This document shows, piece by piece, positions 1 to 9,076 of a stretch of DNA of 64,000 nt. Made by a program: the position numbers and the translations under genes. The notes below the pieces were generated by a model. That model did not search any database. It saw only the letters and a program-made list of their open reading frames with translations, and was not told where the DNA came from. The stretch comes from Propionibacterium sp. oral taxon 192 str. F0372 (GTDB lineage Bacteria > Actinomycetota > Actinomycetes > Propionibacteriales > Propionibacteriaceae), in assembly GCF_000413315.1 (NCBI RefSeq), contig NZ_KE340298.1, forward strand, positions 186,001-250,000, in the 5' to 3' direction. Numbering within the stretch: the stretch's first letter is position 1; every line of letters begins with the position of its first letter.

Positions 1-138
1 GGCTGCATCCGAGAGCATCTTGACTCTACGGTTCAGTTCATTTGTGGCAGCGCGTTGCTCAGCGACGATCAACTCCTCAATCGCTGCTTTGGTCTCGTTC
101 CAGCACAAATCCACTTCCTGATAGGTGGGGTGGCTCAT
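1..138 (-). CDS. Hypothetical protein, N-terminal part only
   Basis: The reading frame starts at an ATG at 138 and runs off the left edge, so only the first 46 residues are visible (MSHPTYQEVDLCWNETK...). The visible part is charged and predicted helical, with no signal peptide or membrane segment. Its ATG overlaps the TGA of the upstream gene in an ATGA junction, so the two are probably translationally coupled in one operon. I do not recognise the family. A small helical partner of the upstream protein is possible, but that rests only on the coupling. Confidence 0.6.
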   Translation of the reverse strand, partial: MSHPTYQEVDLCWNETKAAIEELIVAEQRAATNELNRRVKMLSDAA

Positions 139-923
139 TCGTGGTCCTCCTGTCCGGCTTCCATTTGTCGTGCTCTGTCACGTACTTCATCGGTGATCGG
201 GCCTAGCAGATCCAGCCCGCGTGCGAATGCTCTTTCTCGGCGCACCATCAGCGCCTCGAACTTGGCGAGAACAAGATCATAGGGACCAGGTTCATAAACC
301 GGCGCGACGTAACGGGACCTGGCATCCCCCCAAGCCTGAGTCACGGCCCGGATCACCTGGGAAGCTGAGGCATTGGCCAGCCACTGGTCGTCAAAGCTCA
401 CTGCTTGGGGGCAGCCCCGCATGTCCAGACATACCTGAACACGCCCCTGTTCTGCTGTTCCTTCGGCCGGTTCATGAATCCAATGACCCTGCCCACCACC
501 AGCGGATATGACCGCGTCGAGAGCCTTGGAGAGTTCCTCATACTCGGCATCGAGAACCGCATCAAGTTCGGGACCAGAAAGCTCATTGCTGTCGGGCAGA
601 TCAATCTCCATGGGAGGAGGAACCAATGGCTCACCGCAGTGTAGGGAGATCTGCAGCATCGGCTCGGCGAAGAGCACAGACAGCGGCACTTTGGCCATCT
701 GGTTACGCCAGTACCTAGATAACCAGATCCGTTCCGGTTCCCCTTGCGGGCCGACCCAGATACGGACCGTGCCGGTACCGTCGACGAAACCGTCGGCAGG
801 TACCCATTCGTCCTGCTCGTCGGCGACCGTCTCGCCGTCGAACGATGCAACCATCTCCACCTGTTCGACGTCGTGATAGTCGGGGGCAGCTGTCGGATCC
901 AAGTTTTCGGCCTCTTCAGTCAT
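135..923 (-). CDS. Hypothetical protein with two YbaB-like half repeats
   Basis: This 262-residue acidic protein has no signal peptide or membrane segment. Two stretches look like versions of one module: about residues 50-92 (GTVRIWVGPQGEPERIWL, then a helix) and about 160-205 (GRVQVCLDMRGCPQAVSF, then a helix ending QAWGDA). Each has a short beta-hairpin with a central glycine followed by a helix, the layout of the YbaB/EbfC and EspG-like folds found in many actinobacterial proteins of unknown role. The C-terminal 50 residues are helical and charged. It overlaps the next gene by four bases. The fold assignment is inferred by eye; function is unknown. Confidence 0.7.
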   Translation of the reverse strand: MTEEAENLDPTAAPDYHDVEQVEMVASFDGETVADEQDEWVPADGFVDGTGTVRIWVGPQGEPERIWLSRYWRNQMAKVPLSVLFAEPMLQISLHCGEPLVPPPMEIDLPDSNELSGPELDAVLDAEYEELSKALDAVISAGGGQGHWIHEPAEGTAEQGRVQVCLDMRGCPQAVSFDDQWLANASASQVIRAVTQAWGDARSRYVAPVYEPGPYDLVLAKFEALMVRRERAFARGLDLLGPITDEVRDRARQMEAGQEDHE

Positions 924-977
924 GGGATACGCTTCCTAATCCACTTTACTGTGACACGGCCGGGGGTCATACCGTGC

Positions 978-1538
978 TCAGTTCCACCCCGGATCGCTCA
1001 CCCAACCGGACAGTAGAGAGGCCTCGCCACCCATGCGACGCAGCACATCGCGCCACAGGGTTTCAGGTTCGGTGGTAAACACGTCGTCGGAGGTCGACGA
1101 CCACCTATACCACATGCCCATCGCCAGTTCGTTGCCGAGTTGGCCAGGGGCCCAGCCCGAGTAACCAGCAAAGACTCGCATCTGACGGCACGCTCCACGG
1201 ATCAATTCCACCGGGGTATCCAGGTGAAGCAATCCGAGATCCCCCACCAAGCGCCGGAATCCGGGTGGGTCGTCGGGAAGATTCGTGCTTGCCACACAGA
1301 TCGCTCCGTCAGTGGATACCGGTCCACCCTGGAAGAGTCGTTGGGGTTCGCAGACCATGTCGACCCAGTCCGGCAGCACCGCGGAAAGCGGCGGGGCCGC
1401 GACACGGTTGAGTACCACACCCAAGGTTCCGTCGAGGTCATGATCCAAGATGAGCACAACGGTGCGAGTGAAGAAGCCAACGCCATCACAACTCGTCGAT
1501 ACCAGCAGTTCACCAACCTGGATGGGCGGGGTGTCCAT
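978..1538 (-). CDS. YqgE/AlgH family protein (UPF0301)
   Basis: The 186 residues match the YqgE/AlgH family along their whole length. The start is [20 protein letters not shown] followed by the family pattern of an aliphatic strand and LGVVLNR. The middle has [10 protein letters not shown], and [18 protein letters not shown] is the hallmark C-terminal stretch. The family is widespread and cytoplasmic; its biochemical role is unsettled (AlgH was linked to alginate regulation in Pseudomonas). The gene stands alone, with tmRNA downstream on the same strand after an untranslated gap. Confidence 0.93.
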   Translation of the reverse strand: MDTPPIQVGELLVSTSCDGVGFFTRTVVLILDHDLDGTLGVVLNRVAAPPLSAVLPDWVDMVCEPQRLFQGGPVSTDGAICVASTNLPDDPPGFRRLVGDLGLLHLDTPVELIRGACRQMRVFAGYSGWAPGQLGNELAMGMWYRWSSTSDDVFTTEPETLWRDVLRRMGGEASLLSGWVSDPGWN

Positions 1539-1721
1539 GCAGCGATTCTCCCACTCCTGAGCTCACGGCGCATCACCGCCACCCACGATCTGCCCCTTGG
1601 GATATGGAATTTCGGCGCTCACGTGGTTACTCCCCCTTGGAGCGTCGATTCACCGTGTTGGGTCACCCACACGCGAGCGACTCCCACGCACAGACCCGAA
1701 AATGACACGCACAGACAACAA

Positions 1722-1760
1722 AACCTGCTGGCGCGTGAAACATATCAACGTCAGCAGGTT
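1722..1760 (-). terminator. Intrinsic terminator of the tmRNA gene
   Basis: A 9-bp perfect inverted repeat (AACCTGCTG / CAGCAGGTT) begins six bases past the mature tmRNA 3' end. On the minus strand it is followed by the T-rich TTGTTGT. Position and form fit a Rho-independent terminator for ssrA. Confidence 0.75.
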
Positions 1761-1765
1761 CTCAG

Positions 1766-2131
1766 TGGAGGTGGCGGGAATTGAACCCGCGTCCTGAAAA
1801 GGCGAACCAAGCATTCTCCGGGCGCAGCCGCCATGACGTCCTGCTCGGCCCCTGCACTCAAGTCGGCATGTTGCAGACAGGCCCAGTCCGGTTTGAGTCC
1901 CGCACACCCACCCGGACAGCAGGTATGCAGCAAGCCTTCTAGATGAGGCCAGGATCTGGACGGAAGGCTACGCCCAGGCTGACCCTTCGATCACCGATCA
2001 GGCGGCGAGAGCGAAGTCAGTGCGCGAATTGTTGGCACTTATTGGTTCCCAAGGGACATTTACGAGTTGACCTTGGATTCTCGGCCCGCTTCTCCCGGAA
2101 CTACCGTTCCCAGTCGAAACCAGTCACCCCC
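1766..2131 (-). ncRNA. ssrA: Transfer-messenger RNA (tmRNA)
   Basis: The 5' end reads GGGGGTGACTGGTTTCGAC, the conserved tmRNA start. The 3' end reads GCGGGTTCAATTCCCGCCAC, a canonical T-arm, followed by CACCTCC that pairs with 5' GGGGGTG to form the tRNA-like acceptor. CCA is not encoded. The internal tag frame lies at 2036-1998 and encodes ANNSRTDFALAA then TGA, ending in the usual ALAA degradation signal. smpB lies just upstream on the same strand. The 5' end could be one base further out (2132), since there are six consecutive G residues. tmRNA rescues stalled ribosomes and tags the incomplete protein. Confidence 0.96.
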
Positions 2132-2184
2132 CTGTTAAGTTGTCAATAGGTCAATTTTAGCACGACCTGCACCATTCCCAGCAT

Positions 2185-2661
2185 TCAGCGGCCCCGCCGG
2201 CGGCGATCAGCCAACTCCCGTTCGACATCCCGGCGCATGTCCCGTTCGGCAATGGCCTGACGCTTGTCCCAGGCCCGCTTGCCGGTGGCCACCGCGATCT
2301 CACATTTCGCGTAGCCGTCTTCAAAATAGATGGCCAACGGCACCAAGGTACGACCGGAATCGGCGATGGCCTTGGCCAACTTGTCGATCTCGCGACGATG
2401 CAGCAGCAACTTACGCTTACGCTTCGCCGCATGGTTGTGGAAGGTGCCGTAGAGATATTCCGGAATGTTGGCCTGGTGTAGCCACACCTCTCCCCTATCC
2501 ACCGTGGCGAAGGCGTCGGTGAGAGTGGCCCGGCCTGCGCGCAGCGACTTCACCTCTGTGCCGGTGAGCACCATGCCGGCCTCGATCCGGTCGCCGATCG
2601 TGTAGTCATGGAATGCCTTCTTGTTCTGTGTCACCACTCTACGGCCCTTCTCACGGGGCAT
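2185..2661 (-). CDS. smpB: SsrA-binding protein SmpB
   Basis: SmpB binds the tRNA-like domain of tmRNA and brings it to stalled ribosomes. The protein (158 residues from the chosen start) shows the family core: [31 protein letters not shown], and [20 protein letters not shown] with the basic helix. The C-terminal tail is rich in arginine, as expected of the segment that enters the mRNA channel. I chose the ATG at 2661 over the GTG and ATG at 2670/2667 because AGGAGG sits at a normal distance only from it. The tmRNA gene follows directly. Confidence 0.96.
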   Translation of the reverse strand: MPREKGRRVVTQNKKAFHDYTIGDRIEAGMVLTGTEVKSLRAGRATLTDAFATVDRGEVWLHQANIPEYLYGTFHNHAAKRKRKLLLHRREIDKLAKAIADSGRTLVPLAIYFEDGYAKCEIAVATGKRAWDKRQAIAERDMRRDVERELADRRRRGR

Positions 2662-2686
2662 GATCATCACCTCCTGGAAACAGATG

Positions 2687-2738
2687 CGCGGGCATCCCGC
2701 CGGGCAAGCCTAGCAAGATGCCCTATGGGATGCCCGCG
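2687..2738 (-). terminator. Hairpin between the M23 gene and smpB
   Basis: A 12-bp perfect inverted repeat, CGCGGGCATCCC and GGGATGCCCGCG, is separated by 28 bases and sits between the M23 stop and the smpB start. No T-run follows. It may be a terminator for the ftsEX-M23 transcript or an mRNA processing element. Confidence 0.4.
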
Positions 2739-2763
2739 ATGTTGATCACAGGTGCGTGGCTGC

Positions 2764-4128
2764 TCAGAGATAGGCAGCCGGATCGGTGTGGTTGCCGTTC
2801 ACCCACACGTGGAAGTGCAGGTGGCAGCCAGTGGACAAGCCGGTGGTGCCGACGTAGCCGATCAGTTGGCCACGCTCCACATGCTGGCCCGGGGAGACGA
2901 TGAACGACTCGGCGTGATTATAACCAGTATCGATCGACTGACCACCGATGATGCCATGCTCGATGGTTGCCCGGTTTCCCCACCCGGAGATCCAACCGAC
3001 GAAGGTCACCGTCCCAGACTCCGCAGCGTACAAGCCAGTGCCACAGCCGGCACCAATGTCCAACCCATCGTGCAACTCGGAGTAGCCGAGCACCGGATTG
3101 ACGCGATAACCGTAGGGTGAGGTAAAAGGGCCATTGGCTGGCATAGCCAGCAGCGAACCGCTGGAGACCGGCGCGGTGCCCTGGGCGATAGCAGCGGCCT
3201 CGGAAGCAGCAGCTTGAGCAGAGGCTCGGTCGGCCTCGGCTGCTGCTGCGGCCGCAGCAGCAGCCTCAGCCGCACGACGCTCGTTGCGGGCCCGGATCTG
3301 GGAGGCCACATCGTCAGATGCGGCCTGCATCTCAGCGTTAGCCGCCTGTTCGTTGGCAACCGCCTTGGCGGCAGCAGCCTCAGCGGCCTCGTTCGCGGCA
3401 TTGGCCTGGTTGACCGTGGCTTCGGCAGCTGCTGCGGCTGCCTGAGCGTCCTGGGATGCGCTTAGCGAGGCAGCCGCAGCTTCCCGCGCAGTCCTCGCTC
3501 GATCCTCCAGGCTCGCTAGATTGGTCTGCGCGTTCTGTAACTGGAGCTGCACGCTGGTCAGCCTGTTGAGCTCGGCATTGTTCGAGTTGTAGAGGGTCGA
3601 AGCCCACTGGATCCGTGACGACACATCCGAGGAATTGGTGTCGTTGGCAAAGAACATCCCAACTGACATGAGGGTGGTGTTCTGCTGGGCAGCGGTACGC
3701 ATGTCATTTAACGCCTTGCCGCGCTGCTGCTCAACAGCCTGCTGTCCCTCGGCCACCGCCTGCTGGGCGTTCTTGAGGTTCTGCTCCGCGGTCGCTAGCT
3801 CGGAGGCCTTCTGGGCGTCAACGGCAGCCGCGGCCTCCACATCCGAGGTGGCTTTGGCGAGCGTTGCCCTAGCATCGGCCAGTTGCTGACGCGAGGCGAC
3901 GACATTCGCGGTGGCTGCATCGAGTTCTGCGGAATAACCGGTCAGGGCCTGATTGGACGCAGCAATCTGCGCCTCCAGGCTGGCCTGCTGGTCATCAAGC
4001 TCGTCAGCATGGGCGGGCAACGCCAACCCGAACGCTGACAGAGCGAGAACAGATGCAATGGAACGCGTCGCGAAACGCAGGTGCTTGCTCGAAGGACCGA
4101 AAATGGTCCGGGGAAGATCTCGAGTCAC
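2764..4128 (-). CDS. Secreted coiled-coil M23 peptidoglycan endopeptidase (FtsEX partner)
   Basis: The 454-residue protein begins with a signal peptide (hydrophobic SIASVLALSAFGLALPAHA, cut near residue 41). A long Ala/Gln/Glu-rich coiled coil follows at about 42-325. The C-terminus is an M23 (LytM) domain at about 335-454. Zinc ligands are visible in HDGLDIGAG (H and D) and HLHFHVW. ftsX and ftsE lie immediately upstream with gaps of 15 and 19 bases. This is the architecture of hydrolases or activators driven by FtsEX, such as EnvC, PcsB and mycobacterial RipC. The complete zinc site suggests an active enzyme rather than an EnvC-type activator. Septal peptidoglycan cleavage is inferred from context. 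Confidence 0.88.
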   Translation of the reverse strand: MTRDLPRTIFGPSSKHLRFATRSIASVLALSAFGLALPAHADELDDQQASLEAQIAASNQALTGYSAELDAATANVVASRQQLADARATLAKATSDVEAAAAVDAQKASELATAEQNLKNAQQAVAEGQQAVEQQRGKALNDMRTAAQQNTTLMSVGMFFANDTNSSDVSSRIQWASTLYNSNNAELNRLTSVQLQLQNAQTNLASLEDRARTAREAAAASLSASQDAQAAAAAAEATVNQANAANEAAEAAAAKAVANEQAANAEMQAASDDVASQIRARNERRAAEAAAAAAAAAEADRASAQAAASEAAAIAQGTAPVSSGSLLAMPANGPFTSPYGYRVNPVLGYSELHDGLDIGAGCGTGLYAAESGTVTFVGWISGWGNRATIEHGIIGGQSIDTGYNHAESFIVSPGQHVERGQLIGYVGTTGLSTGCHLHFHVWVNGNHTDPAAYL

Positions 4129-4143
4129 GCGAATACCAATCTG

Positions 4144-5058
4144 TCAGACGCGCAGATACCTGCGCGTGGTGATCAACGTCGGCACGATAGACAGAACGAT
4201 GCCGACCAATGCAACCCCGGCTACGGAAGTCCAGGCATCACCCCACGTGATCCAGGCTAAAGACTGGATCGAGAGTTTAGCGTTGCGGACCACGATGAAC
4301 TCATACATGCTGAGCAGCGCTGAGCCGGAGATAACGATCGCCACGAGAGCGGCGAAGAGGGCTTCCAGCAGGAACGGAAGCATGATGTAGGTGTTGGAGG
4401 CACCCACAAGGCGCATGATGCCGATCTCACGACGGCGCGTGAAGGCTGACATCCTGATCGTATTGCCGATCTGCAGCATGGCTGCCAGCAGCAGCAGACC
4501 GGCCATCCCCATGGTCCCCCACTTCAGGCCGTTGAGAACCGAGAATATGGGGTCTAGGACCTGGTGCAGGTCGAGGACCTTCTGCACTCCCGGCAACGAG
4601 GAGGCTTCCGCGACCACTCCCTGGTAGTTCTGCGGGTCCACCAGCTTCACCCGGAAGGAGTCCTGCATCTGGTCGACGGTCAGCGAATCGAGCAGCGGAG
4701 AGTCCGCATAGGTTTCCCGATACGCATCATAGGCATCCTGCTTAGATTCGTAGTAGACGGTCTCCACATCGGGGTTGGATTCCAACCGCTTCTTGATGTT
4801 CTCCCGCTGTACCTCGCTGGTCTCCTGACCGGGTTCGCAATTGCCTGAATCTGACGTTCCGGCCGAATCGGCCGTGCAGAGGAAGACTGATATCTCGATC
4901 TTGTCGTACCAGCGCCCCTTCACCTGGTCGACCTCGGCGAAGGTCATCAATGACAAACCGAACAAGGTGAGCGAGACCGTCATGGTGACGATGACCGCGA
5001 TGGTCATTGACACGTTGCGCTTGAGACCAGACAGTGTCTCTCGGAAAGTGTGCCGCAT
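4144..5058 (-). CDS. ftsX: Cell division ABC transporter permease-like protein FtsX
   Basis: The 304-residue protein has the FtsX layout: a cytoplasmic N-terminus (MRHTFRETLSGLKRN), TM1 at about 18-42, an extracytoplasmic domain at about 45-165, and three C-terminal membrane segments. RRREIGIMRLVGASNTYI is the conserved cytoplasmic loop of this permease superfamily. With FtsE it is thought to transmit ATP-driven movement to a periplasmic hydrolase, here probably the next gene. AAGGAGA precedes the ATG. The two cysteines in the external domain (FLCTAD, GNCEPG) could form a disulfide. Confidence 0.95.
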   Translation of the reverse strand: MRHTFRETLSGLKRNVSMTIAVIVTMTVSLTLFGLSLMTFAEVDQVKGRWYDKIEISVFLCTADSAGTSDSGNCEPGQETSEVQRENIKKRLESNPDVETVYYESKQDAYDAYRETYADSPLLDSLTVDQMQDSFRVKLVDPQNYQGVVAEASSLPGVQKVLDLHQVLDPIFSVLNGLKWGTMGMAGLLLLAAMLQIGNTIRMSAFTRRREIGIMRLVGASNTYIMLPFLLEALFAALVAIVISGSALLSMYEFIVVRNAKLSIQSLAWITWGDAWTSVAGVALVGIVLSIVPTLITTRRYLRV

Positions 5059-5077
5059 TGATTGTCTCCTTGTGCGT

Positions 5078-5764
5078 CTAGGCTGTGCCGTAGACGCCCT
5101 TCACCTGGTCACGAATGAGATTGCCCTGGTCGAGTTCGATCACCCGTCGCCTCATCTGGTCGACGATCGTCTGGTCATGGGTCGCCATGATGACGGTGGT
5201 GTCCCGCTTGTTGATCCGATCAAGCAACTTCATGATTCCGACCGAGGTCTGTGGGTCAAGATTCCCGGTGGGCTCGTCGGCAATGAGAATCTGTGGCCGG
5301 TTGACGATCGCACGAGCGATCGCCACCCGCTGCTGCTCGCCACCGGAGAGTTCCTCAGGCTGCCTGTCCTCCTTGCCTGCCAGACCGACCAGTTCGATGG
5401 TTTCGGGAACCATCGTCTTGATTTGCGAGATTGGACGCCCGAGCACCTGCAGAGCGAAGGCAACGTTCTCGTAGACCGTCTTGCCAGGCAGCAGCCGGAA
5501 ATCCTGGAAGACGTTGCCGATCTGGCGGCGCAGGGCCGGGACCTTCCATTGGTGTAGCCGAGAAAGTTCCTTGCCGAGCACGTAGATCTTGCCGGAGGTC
5601 GGCCGGTACTCCCGCAGGATCATGCGTAGGAAGGTCGACTTCCCGGATCCCGAGGTGCCGACCAGGAAAACAAACTCACCCTTGTCGATCTGCAGGTTGA
5701 TGTGCCGGAGGGCAGGCTTCGCCTGGCGTGGGTAGATCTTCGACACGTCCTCGAATGTGATCAC
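5078..5764 (-). CDS. ftsE: Cell division ATP-binding protein FtsE
   Basis: This is a single ABC ATPase domain. Walker A is GTSGSGKST, the Q-loop lies in [10 protein letters not shown], the signature is ELSGGEQQR, Walker B is [12 protein letters not shown], and the switch histidine is in MATHD. The frame is open back to 5809, but family members begin MITFENVSKVYP. The GTG at 5764 gives exactly this start ([12 protein letters not shown]) and has GAGGA upstream, giving 228 residues, the usual FtsE length. It forms the FtsEX complex with the next gene. Confidence 0.94.
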   Translation of the reverse strand: MITFEDVSKIYPRQAKPALRHINLQIDKGEFVFLVGTSGSGKSTFLRMILREYRPTSGKIYVLGKELSRLHQWKVPALRRQIGNVFQDFRLLPGKTVYENVAFALQVLGRPISQIKTMVPETIELVGLAGKEDRQPEELSGGEQQRVAIARAIVNRPQILIADEPTGNLDPQTSVGIMKLLDRINKRDTTVIMATHDQTIVDQMRRRVIELDQGNLIRDQVKGVYGTA

Positions 5765-6021
5765 TTGACCGTCCTCGTAGGCAGGACCACCCCACACAAG
5801 GCACACCATGACGGTGCTGGACGACGCGACGGTCGAACCGGTCGAGGTGACTCGTGGACACCACGCCTGCTGGGGAAGTCAATCTGAGAAAATCTCAGAT
5901 CGCGTGCCAGTTTAGCCAAGTGAACCTGAACCGTCGCGACGCCACGCGGATGAAAAACAACAGTTTTCGCACAAAATCGTCGCGTCGCAGTCCACAGTGA
6001 TCCCCGATGGGGCAAACTCTA

Positions 6022-7137
6022 TCAGTTGATGACTTCGGCTTGTGTCTGCCGACGCCAACGGATCCCGGCGTCAATGAAGGCATCAATGTCGCCATCGAAG
6101 ACTCCATCAGTGTTGCCGGTCTCGTAGTTAGTCCGCAGATCCTTGACCATCTGGTAAGGGTGCAGCACATAGGAGCGCATCTGGGAGCCCCAGGAGTTCC
6201 CGTCGGATTTCAGGGCATTCATCTCCGCTTCCCTGTCCTTGCGGGCCTTCTCCAGCAAACGGGCCTGCAGGACGCGCAAAGCTGCGGCCTTGTTCTGGAT
6301 TTGGGACTTCTCGTTCTGGCAGGACACCACCAACCCCGTGGGAAGGTGGGTGATGCGAACGGCTGAGTCCGTGGTGTTCACCGACTGCCCACCGGGCCCG
6401 GAGGAACGGAAGACATCCACCCGGATGTCCTGTTCGGGAATCTCGATGTGGTCGGTCTCCTCCACCACCGGCAGCACCTCGACTCCGGCGAAGGAGGTCT
6501 GTCGGCGTCCTTGGTTGTCGAAGGGCGAGATCCGTACCAACCGGTGCACCCCCTGTTCCACCGACAAGGTGCCATAGGCATAGGGGGATTTAACCGTAAA
6601 GGTAGCTGACTTGATACCAGCCTCCTCGGCATAGGAGACGTCGTAAACCTCAATGGAAAACTCATGACGCTCGGCCCAGCGCTGATACATGCGAAGCAGC
6701 ATCGCCGCGAAATCGGCTGCATCCACTCCCCCAGCCTCCGAACGGATCGTCACCAAAGCATCACGTTCATCGTATTCCCCCGACAGCAGGGTGCGCACCT
6801 CAAGAGCGGAGATCGCCTCGGTCAACCCCTCGATCTCGCGGGATGCCTCAGCGATCTCCTCCGAGTCGGATTCCTCGGTCGCCAATTCCAGCAGCACCCC
6901 GACGTCCTCCAGCCGACGGCGCAGCCCCTCAACCCGCTCGACCTCGGCCTGCAGCCGGGACAACCGGGAGGTTACCCACTGTGCATTGGCCTGGTCATCC
7001 CACAGACCGGGGGCGGCAGCCTGCTGCTCGAGTGCCGTGATCTCCTGCTTCTTGGCCACAGGGTCAACGACGGCCTCAATCGAGACCAAGGAACGATTGA
7101 GGTCGGAGATCTGCTGTTGTAGGTCTGCTGGCGTCAC
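6022..7137 (-). CDS. prfB: Peptide chain release factor 2
   Basis: RF2 recognises UGA and UAA stop codons. The 371 residues contain the stop-reading SPF motif ([10 protein letters not shown], about residue 200) and the catalytic GGQ motif ([16 protein letters not shown], about 245). The reading frame is continuous from a GTG start at 7137. The programmed +1 frameshift that autoregulates RF2 in E. coli and many other bacteria is absent, as is usual in high-G+C actinobacteria. No clear Shine-Dalgarno is visible. It sits upstream of ftsE on the same strand, a common actinobacterial order (prfB-ftsE-ftsX). Confidence 0.96.
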   Translation of the reverse strand: MTPADLQQQISDLNRSLVSIEAVVDPVAKKQEITALEQQAAAPGLWDDQANAQWVTSRLSRLQAEVERVEGLRRRLEDVGVLLELATEESDSEEIAEASREIEGLTEAISALEVRTLLSGEYDERDALVTIRSEAGGVDAADFAAMLLRMYQRWAERHEFSIEVYDVSYAEEAGIKSATFTVKSPYAYGTLSVEQGVHRLVRISPFDNQGRRQTSFAGVEVLPVVEETDHIEIPEQDIRVDVFRSSGPGGQSVNTTDSAVRITHLPTGLVVSCQNEKSQIQNKAAALRVLQARLLEKARKDREAEMNALKSDGNSWGSQMRSYVLHPYQMVKDLRTNYETGNTDGVFDGDIDAFIDAGIRWRRQTQAEVIN

Positions 7138-7251
7138 GTGCCATGATTCTACCGCCTGTGACGGGCACCATCAGCACCACGCGCGATGCAGGAGCACATA
7201 TAGACCCGCGTGACACAATGGCCGGGTCCCACGAGTGCACAGGAGAAGACA

Positions 7252-7719
7252 ATGGCACGGATCAAGGAGCAGCTGCGCGCAGACCTCACCACTGCGATGA
7301 AAACCAGGGACGAGGTGGCAAAGTCGGTCATCCGCATGGCTCTGGCCGCAATCCAGTACAAGGAGGTCTCCTTCGATGAGGCACGGCAACTCACCGATGA
7401 GGAAGAGTTGGCGGTCATCACCAAGGAGCAACGCAACCGGTTGGAATCAGCCAAAACCTATGCCGATGCCGGTCGGGATGAACTCGCAGCCAAAGAGTCC
7501 GCGGAGGCTGAGGTACTGGCTCGCTATCTGCCCGCTCCTCTAACTACCGGCGAAGTCATCGAAATCGTTGAGGCCCAGATCGCCGCCACCGCTGCGGAAC
7601 TTGGAGAGGCCCCCAGCATGAAACAGATGGGGGCGATCGTGAAGGCCGTCAATCAGCAGGTTGCCGGGCGGGCCGAAGGAAAACTGATCGCATCACTAGT
7701 GAAGGACCGACTGAGCTAA
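7252..7719 (+). CDS. GatB/YqeY domain-containing protein
   Basis: The 155-residue protein reads as a stand-alone YqeY domain: MARIKEQLRADLTTAMKTRDEVAKSVIRM, a helical middle, EAEVLARYLPAPLTTGEV, and PSMKQMGAIVKAV. It resembles the tRNA-binding tail domain of the GatB amidotransferase subunit, but the cellular role of stand-alone YqeY proteins is not known. The frame is open back to 7210. I chose the ATG at 7252 because AGGAGAAG precedes it and family members start here. A strong terminator follows. Confidence 0.92.
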   Translation: MARIKEQLRADLTTAMKTRDEVAKSVIRMALAAIQYKEVSFDEARQLTDEEELAVITKEQRNRLESAKTYADAGRDELAAKESAEAEVLARYLPAPLTTGEVIEIVEAQIAATAAELGEAPSMKQMGAIVKAVNQQVAGRAEGKLIASLVKDRLS

Positions 7720-7735
7720 GCATTAGCGACAAGGA

Positions 7736-7776
7736 CCGGGTGCGGTTCCGCCACCCCCTGGCAGAACCGCACCCGG
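7736..7776 (+). terminator. Intrinsic hairpin terminator after the YqeY gene
   Basis: A 13-bp perfect stem (CCGGGTGCGGTTC / GAACCGCACCCGG) with a 15-base loop begins 16 bases after the stop. There is no long T-run, which is common in this group. Confidence 0.75.
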
Positions 7777-7795
7777 CATCCGTCGGCCCCCAGAC

Positions 7796-7990
7796 CTAAC
7801 CGGCCACTATGAGATCGACGTGCTCCCGGGCGATTGACACCCAGGTGAGGCTCTCGGGATGGGCATCGTCGTAAACCGCCAGCGCCCCCACGCCGGTGGC
7901 CAGAAACGACATTATGCACACCGCCACGAACAACCCCCTGTCGAGCCGTGTGCAAAAGATACCCGTGCTTGTCCCCCTTACCTCACCCAC
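7796..7990 (-). CDS. Possible small single-pass membrane protein
   Basis: An open frame of 64 codons contains one hydrophobic segment (GLFVAVCIMSFLATGVGALAVY) and a short polar tail. The start is uncertain; a shorter form beginning inside RGLFVAV is possible. The space between the YqeY terminator and yggS holds no other candidate. No homologue is recognised and no clear ribosome site is visible, so it may not be expressed. Confidence 0.35.
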   Translation of the reverse strand: MGEVRGTSTGIFCTRLDRGLFVAVCIMSFLATGVGALAVYDDAHPESLTWVSIAREHVDLIVAG

Positions 7991-8049
7991 ATAGACGAGG
8001 TCGGATGGTCATCGCGTTACAAATGGATCAAAAATTTTGAACCTTGTCA

Positions 8050-8811
8050 TCAGGAGTTTCCGGAGGAACCCGTCGGCCAGTAATGGTCATCGGGGGTAGA
8101 ACGCTCACCGAAGATCGCCTGCCCGACCCGCACGACTGTCGCCCCCTCCTCAATGGCGATCTCGTAGTCACCTGACATACCCATGGACAGGCCACCATCG
8201 CCGATCAGATCGGGAGCAGTCTCACGTACGGTATCCCGGAGCCGACGCAGCAGACGGAAACACTCACGTACCCGCTCAACATCGGCGGTGAATAGAGCGA
8301 GGGTCATCAACCCTTTAACCCGCAGAGAGGAGAATGCGGTGAGCTGGGTGAGGAAACCGGGCAACTCTTCCTGCGATAGACCGTACTTGGATTGCTCGCC
8401 TGAGGTGTTGACCTGGACGTAGACATCCAGCCCTCGCCCAGCAACCTGCAGCCTGCGATCAAGGGCCTCAGCCAGCCTCAGCGAGTCCAAGGCGTGGAAC
8501 TCATCGGCGAAGGAAACGACGTCGCGAGCCTTGTTCGTCTGCAGATGCCCGATGATCGACCAACGCACATCCTCGTCGGCGAGTGCCCGGTACTTGCGGA
8601 GCGCCTCCTGAACCTTGTTCTCCCCCAGTTGGTGGCAGCCAGCCCCAATGGCGACCCTGAGCCGTTGCTCCGGGACGGTCTTCGACACCGGCAGCAGCCG
8701 GATCTCACTACCCTCACGCCCCACCTTGCGAGCCGCCTCATCAATACGAGAGCGCACCCGGGTCAGATTACTTGCGAAGTCCTGTGCGGTGAATGCTGTT
8801 TGGTACTGCAT
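8050..8811 (-). CDS. YggS/PROSC family pyridoxal-phosphate homeostasis protein
   Basis: The 253 residues follow the fold type III PLP-binding barrel of YggS: RLLPVSKT holds the lysine that binds PLP, followed by LGENKVQEAL, IGHLQTNKA, VQVNTSGEQSKYGL, LSMGMSGDYEIAIEEGATVVRVG and AIFGER. Family members buffer PLP and have no known enzymatic reaction. A second, divergent copy lies at 27994-28704. In actinobacteria one YggS usually lies in the ftsZ region; this copy is elsewhere, just after tRNA-Val. Confidence 0.93.
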   Translation of the reverse strand: MQYQTAFTAQDFASNLTRVRSRIDEAARKVGREGSEIRLLPVSKTVPEQRLRVAIGAGCHQLGENKVQEALRKYRALADEDVRWSIIGHLQTNKARDVVSFADEFHALDSLRLAEALDRRLQVAGRGLDVYVQVNTSGEQSKYGLSQEELPGFLTQLTAFSSLRVKGLMTLALFTADVERVRECFRLLRRLRDTVRETAPDLIGDGGLSMGMSGDYEIAIEEGATVVRVGQAIFGERSTPDDHYWPTGSSGNS

Positions 8812-8923
8812 GATCCTCCCTTGGTCGGTTCCTCAGCTTGCCGTGGCCGGAAAACGCTGCGGCACCTTCGCCGTTCAATTGCCATATGGCCCGGTCCACC
8901 GGACACGGTACCGCGACGACCGG

Positions 8924-8997
8924 TGGGCGCAACAGGACTCGAACCTGTGACCTGCTGCTTGTAAGGCAGCTGCTCTAACCAACTGAGCTATGCGCCC
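8924..8997 (-). tRNA. tRNA-Val (anticodon UAC)
   Basis: A full cloverleaf is readable on the minus strand. The acceptor GGGCGCA pairs with TGCGCCC. The anticodon loop CTTACAA (anticodon UAC) sits on a GCTGC/GCAGC stem, and the T-loop is canonical (GGTTCGAGTCC). CCA is not encoded. Confidence 0.96.
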
Positions 8998-9076
8998 GGA
9001 CGCGCTGATGCGCTCGAGCAATTGTGTCAGCTCAACCCATCCCGCACCAAGTTCTCCGCCCACGATGGCCGAGGAT

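Noticed and set aside
6022-7137. The RF2 autoregulatory frameshift
   Set aside because: The frame is continuous with no early in-frame TGA, so no frameshift is needed.
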